Of a stretch of DNA of 64,000 nt, positions 26,486 through 35,431 are shown one piece after another. Under the pieces are notes generated by a model. The model did no database searches. It was not told where the DNA came from and saw only the letters and a program-made list of their open reading frames with translations. Source of the stretch: Rhodocyclales bacterium (GTDB lineage Bacteria > Pseudomonadota > Gammaproteobacteria > Burkholderiales > Rhodocyclaceae). The DNA lies in the NCBI GenBank assembly GCA_016235805.1, contig JACRIY010000113.1, positions 1 to 64,000 on the forward strand, in the 5' to 3' direction. Position 1 is the stretch's first letter. The number at the start of each line of letters is the position of its first letter. A program made the position numbers and the translations under genes.

Positions 26486-27832
26486 ATGAGGCCTCCGCGT
26501 TTCGCGGAGGCCTTTCTGCTTTGCTTCGCCGCCGCGCCGGCCTGGGCGGCAGGCTCCGAGGTGGTCGGCATCAACCTGCTGTGGCTGGCGCTGATACTGA
26601 TGAGCGCGCGCCTGTTCGCGCCGCTGGCGCAGCGCATCGGTTTTCCCGCCGTACTCGGCGAACTGCTGCTCGGCGTGGTGCTGGGCAATCTTGCGCTGGT
26701 GGGCTTTTCCGGCTTCGAGTCGATTCCGAAGGATCCGATCATCGCCTTCATCGCCGAACTCGGGGTGATCGTCCTGCTGCTGCAGATCGGCCTGGAAACA
26801 CGCCTGGCCGACCTGATCAAGGTCGGGCCACGGGCCTTCGCCGTGGGCACCGTGGGCATCATCGTGCCGTTCGTGCTCGGCACCTGGGTGGTCGGTCCGT
26901 GGCTGCTGCCGGGGCTCTCGCACAATGCCTATCTCTTCCTCGGCGCGACGCTGTCGGCCACGTCGGTCGGCATCACGGGGCGCGTGTTTCGCGACCTGGG
27001 CAAGCTCGATACGCCGGCGGCGCGCATCGTGCTCGGCGCCGCGGTGATCGACGACGTGCTGGGCCTGGTGATTCTGGCCGTGGTCTCCAGCCTGGTGCAG
27101 GCCGGTTCGGTCAGCGTCGGCCAGGTCGGCGGCATCATCGCCCAGGCGGTGATTTTCCTTGCCGGCTCGATCTGGATCGGGCGCAAGATCGCGCCGCATT
27201 CCAGCCGCTGGCTGGCGCAACTCGATGCCGGACCGTCGATGCTGTTCGCCCAGGTGCTGGCGACCGGCCTGTTCCTCGCCTGGCTGGCGCATGCCATCGG
27301 CCTGGCGCCGATCATCGGTGCCTTCGCCGCCGGCCTCCTGTTCGAGCCGATCTTCCTGCGCGACTTCGACCGGCCGGCCATCGTGCGCGAAATCGAGCCG
27401 CTGCTGCCAAAGGGCGAGCCGGGCCTGGTCGAGCGCCTGCGGCCGATACTGATCAAGCACGGCGGCCACCAGCACGAACACATGATCGAACCCATCGGCT
27501 ACTTCTTCGTGCCGGTGTTCTTCGTCCTTACCGGGATGCAGGTGGACCTGAAGACCCTGGCCGATCCGACCGTGCTGGGAGTCGGCGCCGGCGTCACGGT
27601 GGCCGCGATCGTCGGCAAGCTCGCGGCGGGCCTGGCGGCCGGGTCGTCGGGGCGCTGGCTGGTGGGCTGGGGCATGGTCCCGCGCGGCGAAGTCGGCCTG
27701 ATCTTTGCCATGGTCGGCAAGCAGCTGGGCGTCATGAACGAGGCGATGTTCTCGGTCATCGTCATGATGGTGATCCTTACCACGCTGGTCACGCCGCCGG
27801 TACTGACGGTCCTGCTCAAGCGCCGGCAGTAG
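26486..27832 (+). CDS. CPA2-family cation:proton antiporter
   Basis: Inner-membrane antiporter of 448 residues from the chosen ATG. About 12 membrane segments are visible, with FPAVLGELLLGVVLGNL, LLLQIGLETRLADL, GATLSATSVGITGRVFRDLG and GWGMVPRGEVGLIFAMVGKQ, all typical of the Na+/H+ exchanger domain. It lacks the TrkA-N tail of the KefB-like gene. Residues 1-25 (FLLCFAAAPAWAAG) look like a signal peptide, unusual for this family but seen in some members. GTG at 26459 (overlapping htpX) and GTG at 26561 are other in-frame starts; the 5' end overlaps a terminator-like hairpin. Confidence 0.85.
   Translation: MRPPRFAEAFLLCFAAAPAWAAGSEVVGINLLWLALILMSARLFAPLAQRIGFPAVLGELLLGVVLGNLALVGFSGFESIPKDPIIAFIAELGVIVLLLQIGLETRLADLIKVGPRAFAVGTVGIIVPFVLGTWVVGPWLLPGLSHNAYLFLGATLSATSVGITGRVFRDLGKLDTPAARIVLGAAVIDDVLGLVILAVVSSLVQAGSVSVGQVGGIIAQAVIFLAGSIWIGRKIAPHSSRWLAQLDAGPSMLFAQVLATGLFLAWLAHAIGLAPIIGAFAAGLLFEPIFLRDFDRPAIVREIEPLLPKGEPGLVERLRPILIKHGGHQHEHMIEPIGYFFVPVFFVLTGMQVDLKTLADPTVLGVGAGVTVAAIVGKLAAGLAAGSSGRWLVGWGMVPRGEVGLIFAMVGKQLGVMNEAMFSVIVMMVILTTLVTPPVLTVLLKRRQ
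26489..26513 (+). terminator. strong hairpin after htpX, inside the 5' end of the antiporter ORF
   Basis: Perfect 11-bp stem AGGCCTCCGCG / CGCGGAGGCCT with a TTT loop, followed by TTCTGCTTTGC. It would serve as htpX terminator. Confidence 0.7.
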
Positions 27833-27853
27833 GGGCGGCCTTGCCCGCGCCGC

Positions 27854-27859
27854 TATAAT
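27854..27859 (+). promoter_or_regulatory. -10 box upstream of psd
   Basis: Perfect TATAAT 29 nt before the GTG start; the -35 region is poor. Confidence 0.45.
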
Positions 27860-27888
27860 CCGCGCCTCCTTTCCGCGCCGCCGCCAAC

Positions 27889-28737
27889 GTGTCCGATCGC
27901 CTCGCCGTCCTGCCCCAGTACCTCCTGCCGAAGCAGGCCCTCACCTTGCTCGCGGGGAAGTTCGCCGCGGCGCAGGCCGGGGCCGCCACCACCTCGGTGA
28001 TCCGCTGGTTCGTCGGCCGCTACGGCGTCAATATGGCCGAGGCCGCGAATCCCGAGATCGCCAGCTACGCAAGCTTCAACGAGTTCTTCACGCGGCCGCT
28101 GAAAGCCGGCGCCCGCCCGCTGGCCGCTGCCGATTTCATCTGCCCGGTGGACGGCGCGATCAGCCAGTTCGGCGCCATCGAAGGCGCCCAGATCTTCCAG
28201 GCCAAGGGCAACAGCTACTCGACGACCGCCCTGGTCGGCGGCGATGCCGCGCTGGCGGCCCGCTTCGAGGATGGCCACTTCGCCACGCTGTACCTGAGCC
28301 CGAAGGACTATCACCGTATCCACATGCCCTGTGCCGGGAAACTGACGCGCATGATTCATGTGCCGGGCGAGCTGTTCTCCGTCAATCCGGTGACCGCTCG
28401 CGGCGTGCCAGGGCTCTTCGCGCGCAACGAGCGCGTGGTCTGCGTTTTCGAGGGCGAGCAGGGGCCTTTCGTGATGGTGCTGGTCGGCGCCACCATCGTC
28501 GGCAGCATGGCCACGGTCTGGCATGGCGTGGTGAATCCGCCGCGCCCCGGCCACTTGCGCGACTGGAGCTATGAAGGGCAGGACCTGCGCTACGCTCAGG
28601 GCGATGAAATGGGCCGTTTCCTGCTCGGTTCGACCGTGGTGATGCTGTTCCCCCGCGCCACGCTGGGCTTCAATCCCGACTGGGCGCCACAACGGTCGAT
28701 CCGGATGGGCGAGGCGATGGGCCAGAGCCTGGGCTGA
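27889..28737 (+). CDS. psd: phosphatidylserine decarboxylase proenzyme
   Basis: Inner-membrane enzyme making phosphatidylethanolamine from phosphatidylserine. The 282-residue proenzyme contains FNEFFTRPLK, CPVDGAISQFG, YLSPKDYHRIHMP and the self-cleavage site LGST near residue 247, where the serine becomes the pyruvoyl group of the small chain. Length and motifs match the proteobacterial Psd class I type. The start is GTG 27889, with no better upstream ATG. A perfect palindrome (28747-28764) follows the stop. Confidence 0.95.
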   Translation: MSDRLAVLPQYLLPKQALTLLAGKFAAAQAGAATTSVIRWFVGRYGVNMAEAANPEIASYASFNEFFTRPLKAGARPLAAADFICPVDGAISQFGAIEGAQIFQAKGNSYSTTALVGGDAALAARFEDGHFATLYLSPKDYHRIHMPCAGKLTRMIHVPGELFSVNPVTARGVPGLFARNERVVCVFEGEQGPFVMVLVGATIVGSMATVWHGVVNPPRPGHLRDWSYEGQDLRYAQGDEMGRFLLGSTVVMLFPRATLGFNPDWAPQRSIRMGEAMGQSLG

Positions 28738-28977
28738 GCCAGGTTGACCGCGCCGCGGCGCGGTTCGTCGATGCCGTTCCGGGCATCCCGAAACGAGAAT
28801 CTCACCGCCGTCGTGCGCCGTGATCGGCGAGGCATCCGCCCGGCATCGCCTCTTCTCACAAATCACATTCAGTATGCCTTGTATCCATACTGATTTTATT
28901 GAGAAAAAATTTGACAAAAATTCTCGCGTTCCGCGTCTAAGCCATTGTTGCGCTTGGAAAAATAGCCCTTTTCAACC
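28738..28977. other. intergenic region between psd and the dcw promoter
   Basis: No gene is seen. It holds a perfect 18-bp palindrome (ACCGCGCC-GC-GGCGCGGT, 28747-28764) with no T run, an inverted repeat AGTATG (28871-28876) / CATACT (28886-28891), and a consensus -35 TTGACA (28911-28916) followed only by a weak TCTAAG at 19 nt. Confidence 0.5.
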
Positions 28978-29006
28978 TTGACCTAGGTCAAAAAGTGTCT
29001 TAAAGT
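28978..29006 (+). promoter_or_regulatory. dcw promoter with CRP/FNR-like palindrome over the -35
   Basis: TTGACC (28978-28983), 17 nt, TAAAGT (29001-29006). The -35 is part of the perfect 14-bp palindrome TTGACCTAGGTCAA (28978-28991), which has the TTGAC-N4-GTCAA form of CRP/FNR-family sites. Confidence 0.55.
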
Positions 29007-29029
29007 GGGTCCTAGTGGGGTTTGGTGGG
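28994..29029 (+). promoter_or_regulatory. MraZ operator repeats
   Basis: Four direct hexamers at exact 10-bp steps: AGTGTC (28994), AGTGGG (29004), AGTGGG (29014), GGTGGG (29024). TGGG repeats of this spacing upstream of mraZ are the known MraZ binding boxes; they overlap the -10 and leader, fitting autorepression. Confidence 0.82.
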
Positions 29030-29073
29030 AAATAAGGGCGATTGACGGCCTGAATCCTGCCGAGGGAGAGGGA

Positions 29074-29520
29074 ATGTTCCAAGGTGCGACGTCGCTGAAT
29101 CTGGATGCCAAGGGCCGCATGGCGGTGCCCAGCCGGCATCGCGACGCGCTCGCGGTAATCGGTCAGGGTCGCCTGGTGGTGACCGCCCATCCGCACCGCT
29201 GCCTGCTGCTCTATCCCGGACCGGCCTGGGAGCCGATCCGCGACCAGATACTGGCCGCCTCCAGCTTGCAGCCCGAAGCCGCCATGGTGCGCCGCCTGCT
29301 GGTGGGTTTCGCCGAGGACGTGGAGCTCGACGGCGCCGGACGCCTGCTGCTCTCGCCTTCGCTGCGCCGCTATGCCGGGCTGGAAAAGGAGGTCTGGCTG
29401 ATCGGCCAGGGCCGCCACTTCGAAATCTGGTCGGATGCCGGCTGGAAGGCGCAGCAGGATGCGATCTTCGCCGTCGGCGACAAGCTTCTGCCTCCGGGCC
29501 TGGAAAACCTTGCGTTGTGA
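29074..29520 (+). CDS. mraZ: transcriptional regulator MraZ
   Basis: DNA-binding regulator of the dcw cluster, 148 residues, AbrB-like double fold. [20 protein letters not shown] and [20 protein letters not shown] are the two repeated DALGR-type motifs. ATG 29074 follows a GAGGGAGAGGGA Shine-Dalgarno; an earlier in-frame start would overlap the operator. First gene of the cluster, overlapping rsmH by 4 nt. Confidence 0.96.
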   Translation: MFQGATSLNLDAKGRMAVPSRHRDALAVIGQGRLVVTAHPHRCLLLYPGPAWEPIRDQILAASSLQPEAAMVRRLLVGFAEDVELDGAGRLLLSPSLRRYAGLEKEVWLIGQGRHFEIWSDAGWKAQQDAIFAVGDKLLPPGLENLAL

Positions 29521-30476
29521 GTGCCGATGCCCACGTCAGCGTGCTGCTCGCCGAGTCGGTGGCAGCGCTGGCGATCCAGCCCCATGGAATTTACGTCGAT
29601 GCCACCTTCGGTCGCGGCGGCCACAGCCGGGCGATCCTCGCCGCGCTCGGGCCGCAGGGTCGGCTGATCGCGCTGGATCGCGATCCGGCGGCGATCGCGG
29701 CCGGCGCATCGATCGCGGATCCGCGCTTCACCCTGGTCCATGCCGCGTTCAGCGACTTCGACACGGTGCTCGACAAATTGGGCGTGGGGCAGGTGGATGG
29801 CGTCCTGCTGGACATCGGCGTCTCGTCGCCGCAACTGAACACGCCCGAACGGGGCATGAGTTTTCGTTTCGATGCGCCGCTGGATATGCGCATGGATACG
29901 ACGCAGGGGGAGACCGCCGCTGAGTTTCTGGCGCGGGCATCGCAATCAGAAATAGAAAAGGTGATCAGAGACTATGGCGAAGAACGGTTTGCTCATGCGA
30001 TTGCAAAGGCGCTTGTTGCGGCTCGGGGCGAGCACGGTATTTCAGGGACAGGACAGCTTGCCTCGCTCGTGGCGCAAACCGTCCGCACGCGGGAACCGGG
30101 TCAGCACCCGGCGACGCGGACCTTTCAGGCTTTACGGATTCACGTCAATCGGGAGCTTGAGGAGCTGTCGCTAGTCCTGCCGCGGGCCCTTGAGCGACTG
30201 GCACCGGGTGGACGCATGGCCGTGATCAGCTTTCATTCCCTGGAAGACCGCATCGTCAAACGCTTCATGCGTGACGCGGCGCATCCGCCGCAGCCGCCGA
30301 AGGGTGTACCGCTGCGCGCCGTCGAACTGCCGCAGCCGGTCGCCAGGCTGCTGGGCAAGGCGATTTTTCCTTCCGAAGCCGAGGTGGCGGCCAATCCGCG
30401 CTGCCGCAGCGCCGTGCTGCGCGTTGCGCAGAAGCTCGACCCGGTCATCGGGTCGGCTCGGAATGGGAGCAATTAA
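29517..30476 (+). CDS. rsmH: 16S rRNA (cytosine-1402-N4)-methyltransferase
   Basis: SAM-dependent RNA methyltransferase (MraW) of 319 residues. Motifs are [15 protein letters not shown] for SAM binding near residue 27, [20 protein letters not shown] near 100 and a C-terminal [15 protein letters not shown]. The GTG start overlaps the mraZ stop. The downstream ftsL start follows the TAA with no spacer. Confidence 0.97.
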   Translation: MSADAHVSVLLAESVAALAIQPHGIYVDATFGRGGHSRAILAALGPQGRLIALDRDPAAIAAGASIADPRFTLVHAAFSDFDTVLDKLGVGQVDGVLLDIGVSSPQLNTPERGMSFRFDAPLDMRMDTTQGETAAEFLARASQSEIEKVIRDYGEERFAHAIAKALVAARGEHGISGTGQLASLVAQTVRTREPGQHPATRTFQALRIHVNRELEELSLVLPRALERLAPGGRMAVISFHSLEDRIVKRFMRDAAHPPQPPKGVPLRAVELPQPVARLLGKAIFPSEAEVAANPRCRSAVLRVAQKLDPVIGSARNGSN

Positions 30477-30749
30477 TTGGCGAGATTCAACCTCTTCCTG
30501 ATCCTGGTGGTGCTCGGCTGCGCCCTGTCGCTGGTCAGTTCCAACCATCGTGCGCGCAAGCTGTTTACCGAACTGGAGGCCGGCCAAAAGCGCATGCGCG
30601 ACCTCGATGTCGAGTTCGGCCAGCTGCAACTGGAACAGAGCACCGTGGCGGCGCACGTGCGGGTGGAAAAACTGGCGCGCGACAAGCTGGGCATGAAGCA
30701 GCCGGCGCCGGGGCAGATCATTTCCGTCGACGTCGGGACGGCGCGGTGA
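30477..30749 (+). CDS. ftsL: cell division protein FtsL
   Basis: Small bitopic divisome protein of 90 residues. One membrane segment (FNLFLILVVLGCALSLVSS, about 4-22) precedes a periplasmic coiled coil (ARKLFTELEAGQKRMRDL...LEQSTVAAHV). The start is TTG, immediately after rsmH. Works with FtsB and FtsQ to activate FtsI-FtsW; ftsB is not in this window. Confidence 0.92.
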   Translation: MARFNLFLILVVLGCALSLVSSNHRARKLFTELEAGQKRMRDLDVEFGQLQLEQSTVAAHVRVEKLARDKLGMKQPAPGQIISVDVGTAR

Positions 30750-30756
30750 TGCGCGA

Positions 30757-32490
30757 ATGAGGCCGATCAAGTTTGCCAGAAGCCCGCTGCTCTCCGAGCG
30801 GCTGCCGCCCTGGCGGCAGCGCCTGGTGCTGGTGCTGTTGCTGGGCGCCTTCGCGCTGCTGATCGGGCGTTCGCTCTACCTGCAGGGCTTCAACAACGAG
30901 TTCCTCGGCGACAAGGGCCGCGCGCGCTTCGAGCGCCAGATCGACATTTCCGCGACGCGCGGACGCATCACCGACCGACACGGCGACGTGCTCGCGGTGT
31001 CCACCCCGGTGCGCTCGATCTGGGCCATTCCCGAGGACGCGCAAATGGCGCCGGCGCAGGCGCGCAACCTGGCGGCGTTGCTGGGCATGGACGTGCACGA
31101 AATAAACCGCAAGCTCGCCGCCGAGCGCGACTTCGTCTATGTCAAGCGGCAACTGCCGCCGGAGACCGCGGAGAAGGTCAAGGCGCTTGCGCTGCCGGGC
31201 ATCCACCAGAAGAACGAGTACCGGCGCTACTACCCGGCGGGCGAAGTGATGGCGCACGTGCTGGGCTTCACCGGCGCCGAGGATGTCGGCCAGGAAGGCA
31301 TCGAGCTCGCCTTCAATGGCCAGTTGGCGGGCAAGCCGGGCAGCCGCCGCGTGATCAAGGATCGGCGAGGGAACGTGGTGGAGGACGTCGAAAGCATACG
31401 GCCGCCGCTGGACGGCAAGGACATCGCGCTGGCCATCGACTCCAAGGTGCAGTACCTGGCCTATACCCACCTAAAGCAGGCGCTGACCGAGCATCGCGCC
31501 AAGGCCGGGGGCGTGGTGGTTATCGATGCCGACAGCGGGGAGATCCTGGCCCTGGTCAACCTCCCCACCTACAACCCGAACAACCGCACCAAGCTGGCCG
31601 GCGCCCAATTGCGCAACCGGGCGCTGACCGACACCTTCGAGCCCGGCTCGACGCTCAAGCCTTTCACCGCGGCACTGGCGCTGGAACAGGGCAAGGTGCG
31701 CTTCGACACGCAGATCCAGACCGCGCCGGGCAAGATGACCATCGGCTCGGCCACGATCCATGACGCGCACATGCACGGCATGCTGACCGTGGCGCAAATC
31801 ATCCAGAAGTCATCCAACATCGGCTCGGCGAAACTTGCGCTGTCGATGAAGCCGGAGGAAATGTGGGCGATGTTCGACAGTCTCGGCTTCGGCGCGCCGC
31901 TCAAGCTCGGGTTTCCCGGCGAAGCGGGCGGCCGGCTGCGCCCGGCGAAGACCTGGAAGCCGATCGAACAAGCGACCATGGCCTATGGCCACGGCATATC
32001 CGTCACCCTGATCCAGCTGGCGCGCGCCTACCAGGCCTTCGCCCGCGACGGCGACCTGCTGCCGCTGTCGCTGTCGCGCGTCGATGTGCCGCCGACCACC
32101 GGCAAGCAGGTGTTTTCGGCGCAGACCGCGCGCGAAGTGCGGGCCATGCTGGAGATGGCCGTGCGCCCCGGCGGCACCGCGCCCAAGGCGCAGATCCCGG
32201 GTTATCGCGTTGCGGGCAAGACCGGCACCGCGCACAAGCTGGAAAGCGGGGCCTACGCCAACCGCTATGTCGCTTCCTTCGTCGGCTTTGCGCCGGTGTC
32301 CGATCCGCGCCTGATCGTCGCCGTGATGATCGACGAGCCGTCCAACGGCAAGTACTACGGCGGCGATGTCGCGGCGCCGGTGTTCGCCCAGGTCATGGCC
32401 GGTAGCCTGCGCACGCTGGGCATCCAGCCGGACGCACCGCTCAAGCCGCTGCTGATGACTGCCGCCGAGCCGGCGCGGGAAGAGATGTGA
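30757..32490 (+). CDS. ftsI: peptidoglycan D,D-transpeptidase FtsI (PBP3)
   Basis: Divisome transpeptidase that cross-links septal peptidoglycan. The 577-residue protein has one N-terminal membrane anchor (about 22-42), a PBP dimer domain, and a transpeptidase domain with the active serine in PGSTLKPF near residue 297, SSN near 352 and KTGT near 488. The ATG lies 7 nt after ftsL. Its stop overlaps the murE GTG. Confidence 0.97.
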   Translation: MRPIKFARSPLLSERLPPWRQRLVLVLLLGAFALLIGRSLYLQGFNNEFLGDKGRARFERQIDISATRGRITDRHGDVLAVSTPVRSIWAIPEDAQMAPAQARNLAALLGMDVHEINRKLAAERDFVYVKRQLPPETAEKVKALALPGIHQKNEYRRYYPAGEVMAHVLGFTGAEDVGQEGIELAFNGQLAGKPGSRRVIKDRRGNVVEDVESIRPPLDGKDIALAIDSKVQYLAYTHLKQALTEHRAKAGGVVVIDADSGEILALVNLPTYNPNNRTKLAGAQLRNRALTDTFEPGSTLKPFTAALALEQGKVRFDTQIQTAPGKMTIGSATIHDAHMHGMLTVAQIIQKSSNIGSAKLALSMKPEEMWAMFDSLGFGAPLKLGFPGEAGGRLRPAKTWKPIEQATMAYGHGISVTLIQLARAYQAFARDGDLLPLSLSRVDVPPTTGKQVFSAQTAREVRAMLEMAVRPGGTAPKAQIPGYRVAGKTGTAHKLESGAYANRYVASFVGFAPVSDPRLIVAVMIDEPSNGKYYGGDVAAPVFAQVMAGSLRTLGIQPDAPLKPLLMTAAEPAREEM

Positions 32491-34058
32491 GTGCCGCGAT
32501 GACCCTCCTTGAACAGCTCAGGGCAAAGGGCGTGACGCCGACCCGCCTGACCGCCGACTCGCGCCGCGTGCAGCCCGGCGACGTTTTCGTCGCCTTTCCC
32601 GGCGCGCACGTCGATGGCCGCGATTTCATCGCGCAGGCCGTGGCGCGAGGTGCTTCGGCAGTGCTCGCCGAAGCGGGTGGCGGTGCCGCTCCAAGAGTCG
32701 GCGCTGGCGCTACGGCGTTCATTGAGGTCACCGAACTCGGCAGGCTGTCCGGCGAGATCGCGCACCTCGTCTACGGCCGGCCTTCCGAGAAACTTTGGGT
32801 CGCCGGCATCACCGGTACCAACGGCAAGACCTCGATCTCGCAGTGGATCGCCCAGGCGATGGATGGGCTGGCGTCTCTGCCGCCGGGCCGCCCCAAGGCA
32901 GAGACTTCCTTGGGGACGGAGTCGCGCAGCGACGAACCACCGTCACCCCTTTCCATGGGAAAGGGGCCGGGGGAAAGGCCCCATAGGTGTGCGGTGGTCG
33001 GCACCCTGGGCAACGGCTTCGTCGATGCGCTGGCCGAGTCGCCCAACACCACGCCCGACGCGATCACCCTGCATGCCGCTCTGGCGGGATTCGTCGAGCA
33101 CGGCGCCCAGGCCTGCGCGATGGAGGTGTCCTCGATCGGGCTCGACCAGGGACGGGTGAATGGCGTTGCTTTCGATGTCGCGGTGTTCACCAACCTGACG
33201 CGCGACCACCTCGAATACCACGGAAGCATGGAGGCCTACGCGACGGCCAAGGCGCGGCTGTTCGCGATGCCCGGCCTCGGTGCCGCGGTGCTCAACCTAG
33301 ACGATGCCTTCGGCATCGAACTGGCGCAGCGCCTCCGCGGCCGGCTGCCGATCCTGGGTTACACGCTGGGTGATGCGGCCACCGCATGCGACGACGTCCT
33401 GCGCGCCGACAACCTGCGCATGGGTGCGGCGGGAATCGAATTCGAACTGCGCGGCATGACGATAGCCGCGCCGGTAGTGGGCCGCTTCAATGCTTCCAAC
33501 CTGCTGGCCGTCGCCGCTGCGCTCCTCACTCGTGGCGAATCGCTCGACGCGATCGCGGCGGCATTGCGCGGCATTCATCCGCCGCCGGGGCGCATGCAGG
33601 CGCTGGGCGGACACGGCCAGCCACTGGTGGTGGTCGATTACGCGCATACGCCGGATGCGCTCGAAAAGGCGCTCGGCGTGCTGCGCGAAACCGCCGCCGC
33701 GCGTGGCGGCAAGCTGGTCTGCGTGTTCGGTTGCGGCGGCGAGCGCGATCCCGGCAAGCGGCCGCAAATGGGCGCGATCGCCGAACGCCTGGCCGACCGT
33801 GTTTTGGTCACCAGCGACAACCCCCGCAGCGAAGACCCGCAGGCCATCATCGACGCGATCCTGGGTGGCATGAAGTCGCCGCCGCCGGTGCAGGTCGAGC
33901 GCGACCAGGCGGTGGCATCCGCCATCGCGACGGCGGATGCGTGCGACGTGATCCTGCTGGCCGGCAAGGGGCACGAGCCCTACCAGGAGATCGCCGGCAC
34001 GCGCCATCCTTACTCCGACCTCGATGCCGCAAAGTCGGCGCTGGTGGCACGGCGATGA
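32487..34058 (+). CDS. murE: UDP-MurNAc-L-Ala-D-Glu:meso-DAP ligase MurE, with repeat-encoded insertions
   Basis: Cytoplasmic ligase that adds the third peptidoglycan stem residue. ATP loop [11 protein letters not shown] lies near residue 108 and the DNPRSEDP motif predicts meso-diaminopimelate as substrate. The 523-residue frame is open, but contains repeat DNA in three places: a 24-bp element (residues about 69-77), an extra segment of about 37 residues at 129-166 made by a hairpin repeat (PPSPLSMGKG), and a 24-bp element at the C-terminus (KSALVARR). Without these it is close to family length. The GTG start overlaps ftsI and the stop overlaps the murF ATG. Confidence 0.95.
   Translation: MSAAMTLLEQLRAKGVTPTRLTADSRRVQPGDVFVAFPGAHVDGRDFIAQAVARGASAVLAEAGGGAAPRVGAGATAFIEVTELGRLSGEIAHLVYGRPSEKLWVAGITGTNGKTSISQWIAQAMDGLASLPPGRPKAETSLGTESRSDEPPSPLSMGKGPGERPHRCAVVGTLGNGFVDALAESPNTTPDAITLHAALAGFVEHGAQACAMEVSSIGLDQGRVNGVAFDVAVFTNLTRDHLEYHGSMEAYATAKARLFAMPGLGAAVLNLDDAFGIELAQRLRGRLPILGYTLGDAATACDDVLRADNLRMGAAGIEFELRGMTIAAPVVGRFNASNLLAVAAALLTRGESLDAIAAALRGIHPPPGRMQALGGHGQPLVVVDYAHTPDALEKALGVLRETAAARGGKLVCVFGCGGERDPGKRPQMGAIAERLADRVLVTSDNPRSEDPQAIIDAILGGMKSPPPVQVERDQAVASAIATADACDVILLAGKGHEPYQEIAGTRHPYSDLDAAKSALVARR
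32693..32716 (-). repeat. 24-bp dispersed element, copy 5
   Basis: In the MurE N-terminal domain; opposite orientation to the gene, translated RVGAGATA. Confidence 0.72.
32873..32985. repeat. hairpin repeat (family B) inserted in murE
   Basis: Reverse-oriented relative of the lutB-lutC repeat. GTCTCTGCC (32873-32881) / GGCAGAGAC (32897-32905) flank the same CCGGGCCGCCCCA centre, then GTCAC and CCCTTTCC / GGAAAGGG (about 32943-32966). It keeps the reading frame open. Confidence 0.7.
34030..34053 (-). repeat. 24-bp dispersed element, copy 6
   Basis: Encodes the MurE C-terminus (KSALVARR), just before the overlapping murF start. Confidence 0.65.
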
Positions 34059-35431
34059 TGCGCCTTTCGGAAGCCGGCGCTTCGTTCGGCGTGATGCACG
34101 CCGGACCGGATGCGGAATTCCTTGCCGTCGGCACCGATTCGCGCGCCGTGATTCCCGGCATGCTGTTCGTCGCGCTCAAGGGCGAGCGCTTCGACGGCCA
34201 CGACTATGTGCGCGAGGTGCTGGCCAAGGGGGCCGCCGGCGCCATGGTGGAACGCACCTGGGCCGCGGCCAATTCGGGGCTGCCGCTGATCCCGGTGAAT
34301 GACACGCGCCTGGCGCTGGGCCAGCTCGCCGCCGCCTGGCGCGGACGTTTCGAGATTCCGCTGCTGGGCATCACAGGCAGCAACGGCAAGACCACGGTCA
34401 AGGAAATGTGCGCGGCGATCCTGCGCGCGCAGTTCGGTGGCGCCAGGGAAAGTGTGCTGGCGACCGAGGGCAACTTCAACAACGACATCGGCCTGCCACT
34501 GACCTTGCTCAAGCTGCGCGCGACGCATCGCGCCGCAGTGATCGAAATGGGCATGAATCACGCCGGCGAGATCGACTACCTGACGCGCCTCGCGGCGCCC
34601 ACCGTGGCGCTGGTGAACAACGCGCAGCGCGCGCACCTCGAAGGCCTGGGCACGGTGCAGGACGTGGCGCTGGCCAAGGGCGAGATCTTCGTCGGCCTCG
34701 CACCCGACGGAGTCGCCGTGTTCAATGCCGACGATCCCCAGGCCGGGATCTGGCGCGAGCTGTCGCGCGACCGGCGCCAGGTGAGTTTCGGCCTCGACAG
34801 CGAGGCGGACGTGCGCGGCCGTTTCGTCGGTCACGGTCTTGGCGGCGACCTGTACCTGGAGACTCCGGCCGGGCCGCTCGCCGTCGTGCTCGCGGTTTCG
34901 GGGCGCCACAACGCACGCAATGCCTGTGCCGCGGCGGCGGTGACGCTGGCCGCGGGCGCTTCGGTGGACGCCGTGAAAACGGGCCTGGAGTCCTTCACCG
35001 GCGTCAAGGGCCGCCTGCAGCGTCGTGCCGGACGCCATGGCGCGCTGGTGGTGGACGACAGCTACAACGCCAATCCGGATTCGATGCGCGCCGCGATCGA
35101 CGTGCTGGCCTCGGTGCCCGGCAAGCGCATCTTCGTCATGGGCGACATGGGCGAGGCGGGTTCGGCGGCGGGCCAGTTCCATGACGAGATCGGCGGCTAC
35201 GCCAAGAGCCACGGCATCGACCGCCTGTTCTGCCTCGGCGAGCTGTCGGTTGCCGCCGCCGCCAATTTTGGCGAAGGTGGCCAGCATTTCACGCGCATCG
35301 AGGACCTGCTCAAGGCACTGGCCGGCGAACTCGACGCGCAGACCACGGTGCTGGTCAAGGGTTCGCGCTTCATGAAGATGGAACGCGTCGTTGCCGCACT
35401 GGCAGATGAAGGAAATCCGGATGCTTCTTGA
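34055..35431 (+). CDS. murF: UDP-MurNAc-tripeptide:D-Ala-D-Ala ligase
   Basis: Cytoplasmic ligase adding D-Ala-D-Ala to form the UDP-MurNAc-pentapeptide. The 458-residue protein has ATP loop [13 protein letters not shown] near residue 107, [17 protein letters not shown] and [17 protein letters not shown] in the C-terminal domain. The start at ATGATG 34055 overlaps the murE stop by 4 nt. The 3' end overlaps mraY by 11 nt. Confidence 0.96.
   Translation: MMRLSEAGASFGVMHAGPDAEFLAVGTDSRAVIPGMLFVALKGERFDGHDYVREVLAKGAAGAMVERTWAAANSGLPLIPVNDTRLALGQLAAAWRGRFEIPLLGITGSNGKTTVKEMCAAILRAQFGGARESVLATEGNFNNDIGLPLTLLKLRATHRAAVIEMGMNHAGEIDYLTRLAAPTVALVNNAQRAHLEGLGTVQDVALAKGEIFVGLAPDGVAVFNADDPQAGIWRELSRDRRQVSFGLDSEADVRGRFVGHGLGGDLYLETPAGPLAVVLAVSGRHNARNACAAAAVTLAAGASVDAVKTGLESFTGVKGRLQRRAGRHGALVVDDSYNANPDSMRAAIDVLASVPGKRIFVMGDMGEAGSAAGQFHDEIGGYAKSHGIDRLFCLGELSVAAAANFGEGGQHFTRIEDLLKALAGELDAQTTVLVKGSRFMKMERVVAALADEGNPDAS

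Noticed and set aside
28747-28764. Terminator after psd
   Set aside because: Perfect palindrome, but with a 2-nt loop and no T run; kept only as a note.
32487-34058. Frameshift or pseudogene in murE because of the insertions
   Set aside because: The frame stays open from the GTG to the overlapping murF start, and all ligase motifs are intact.
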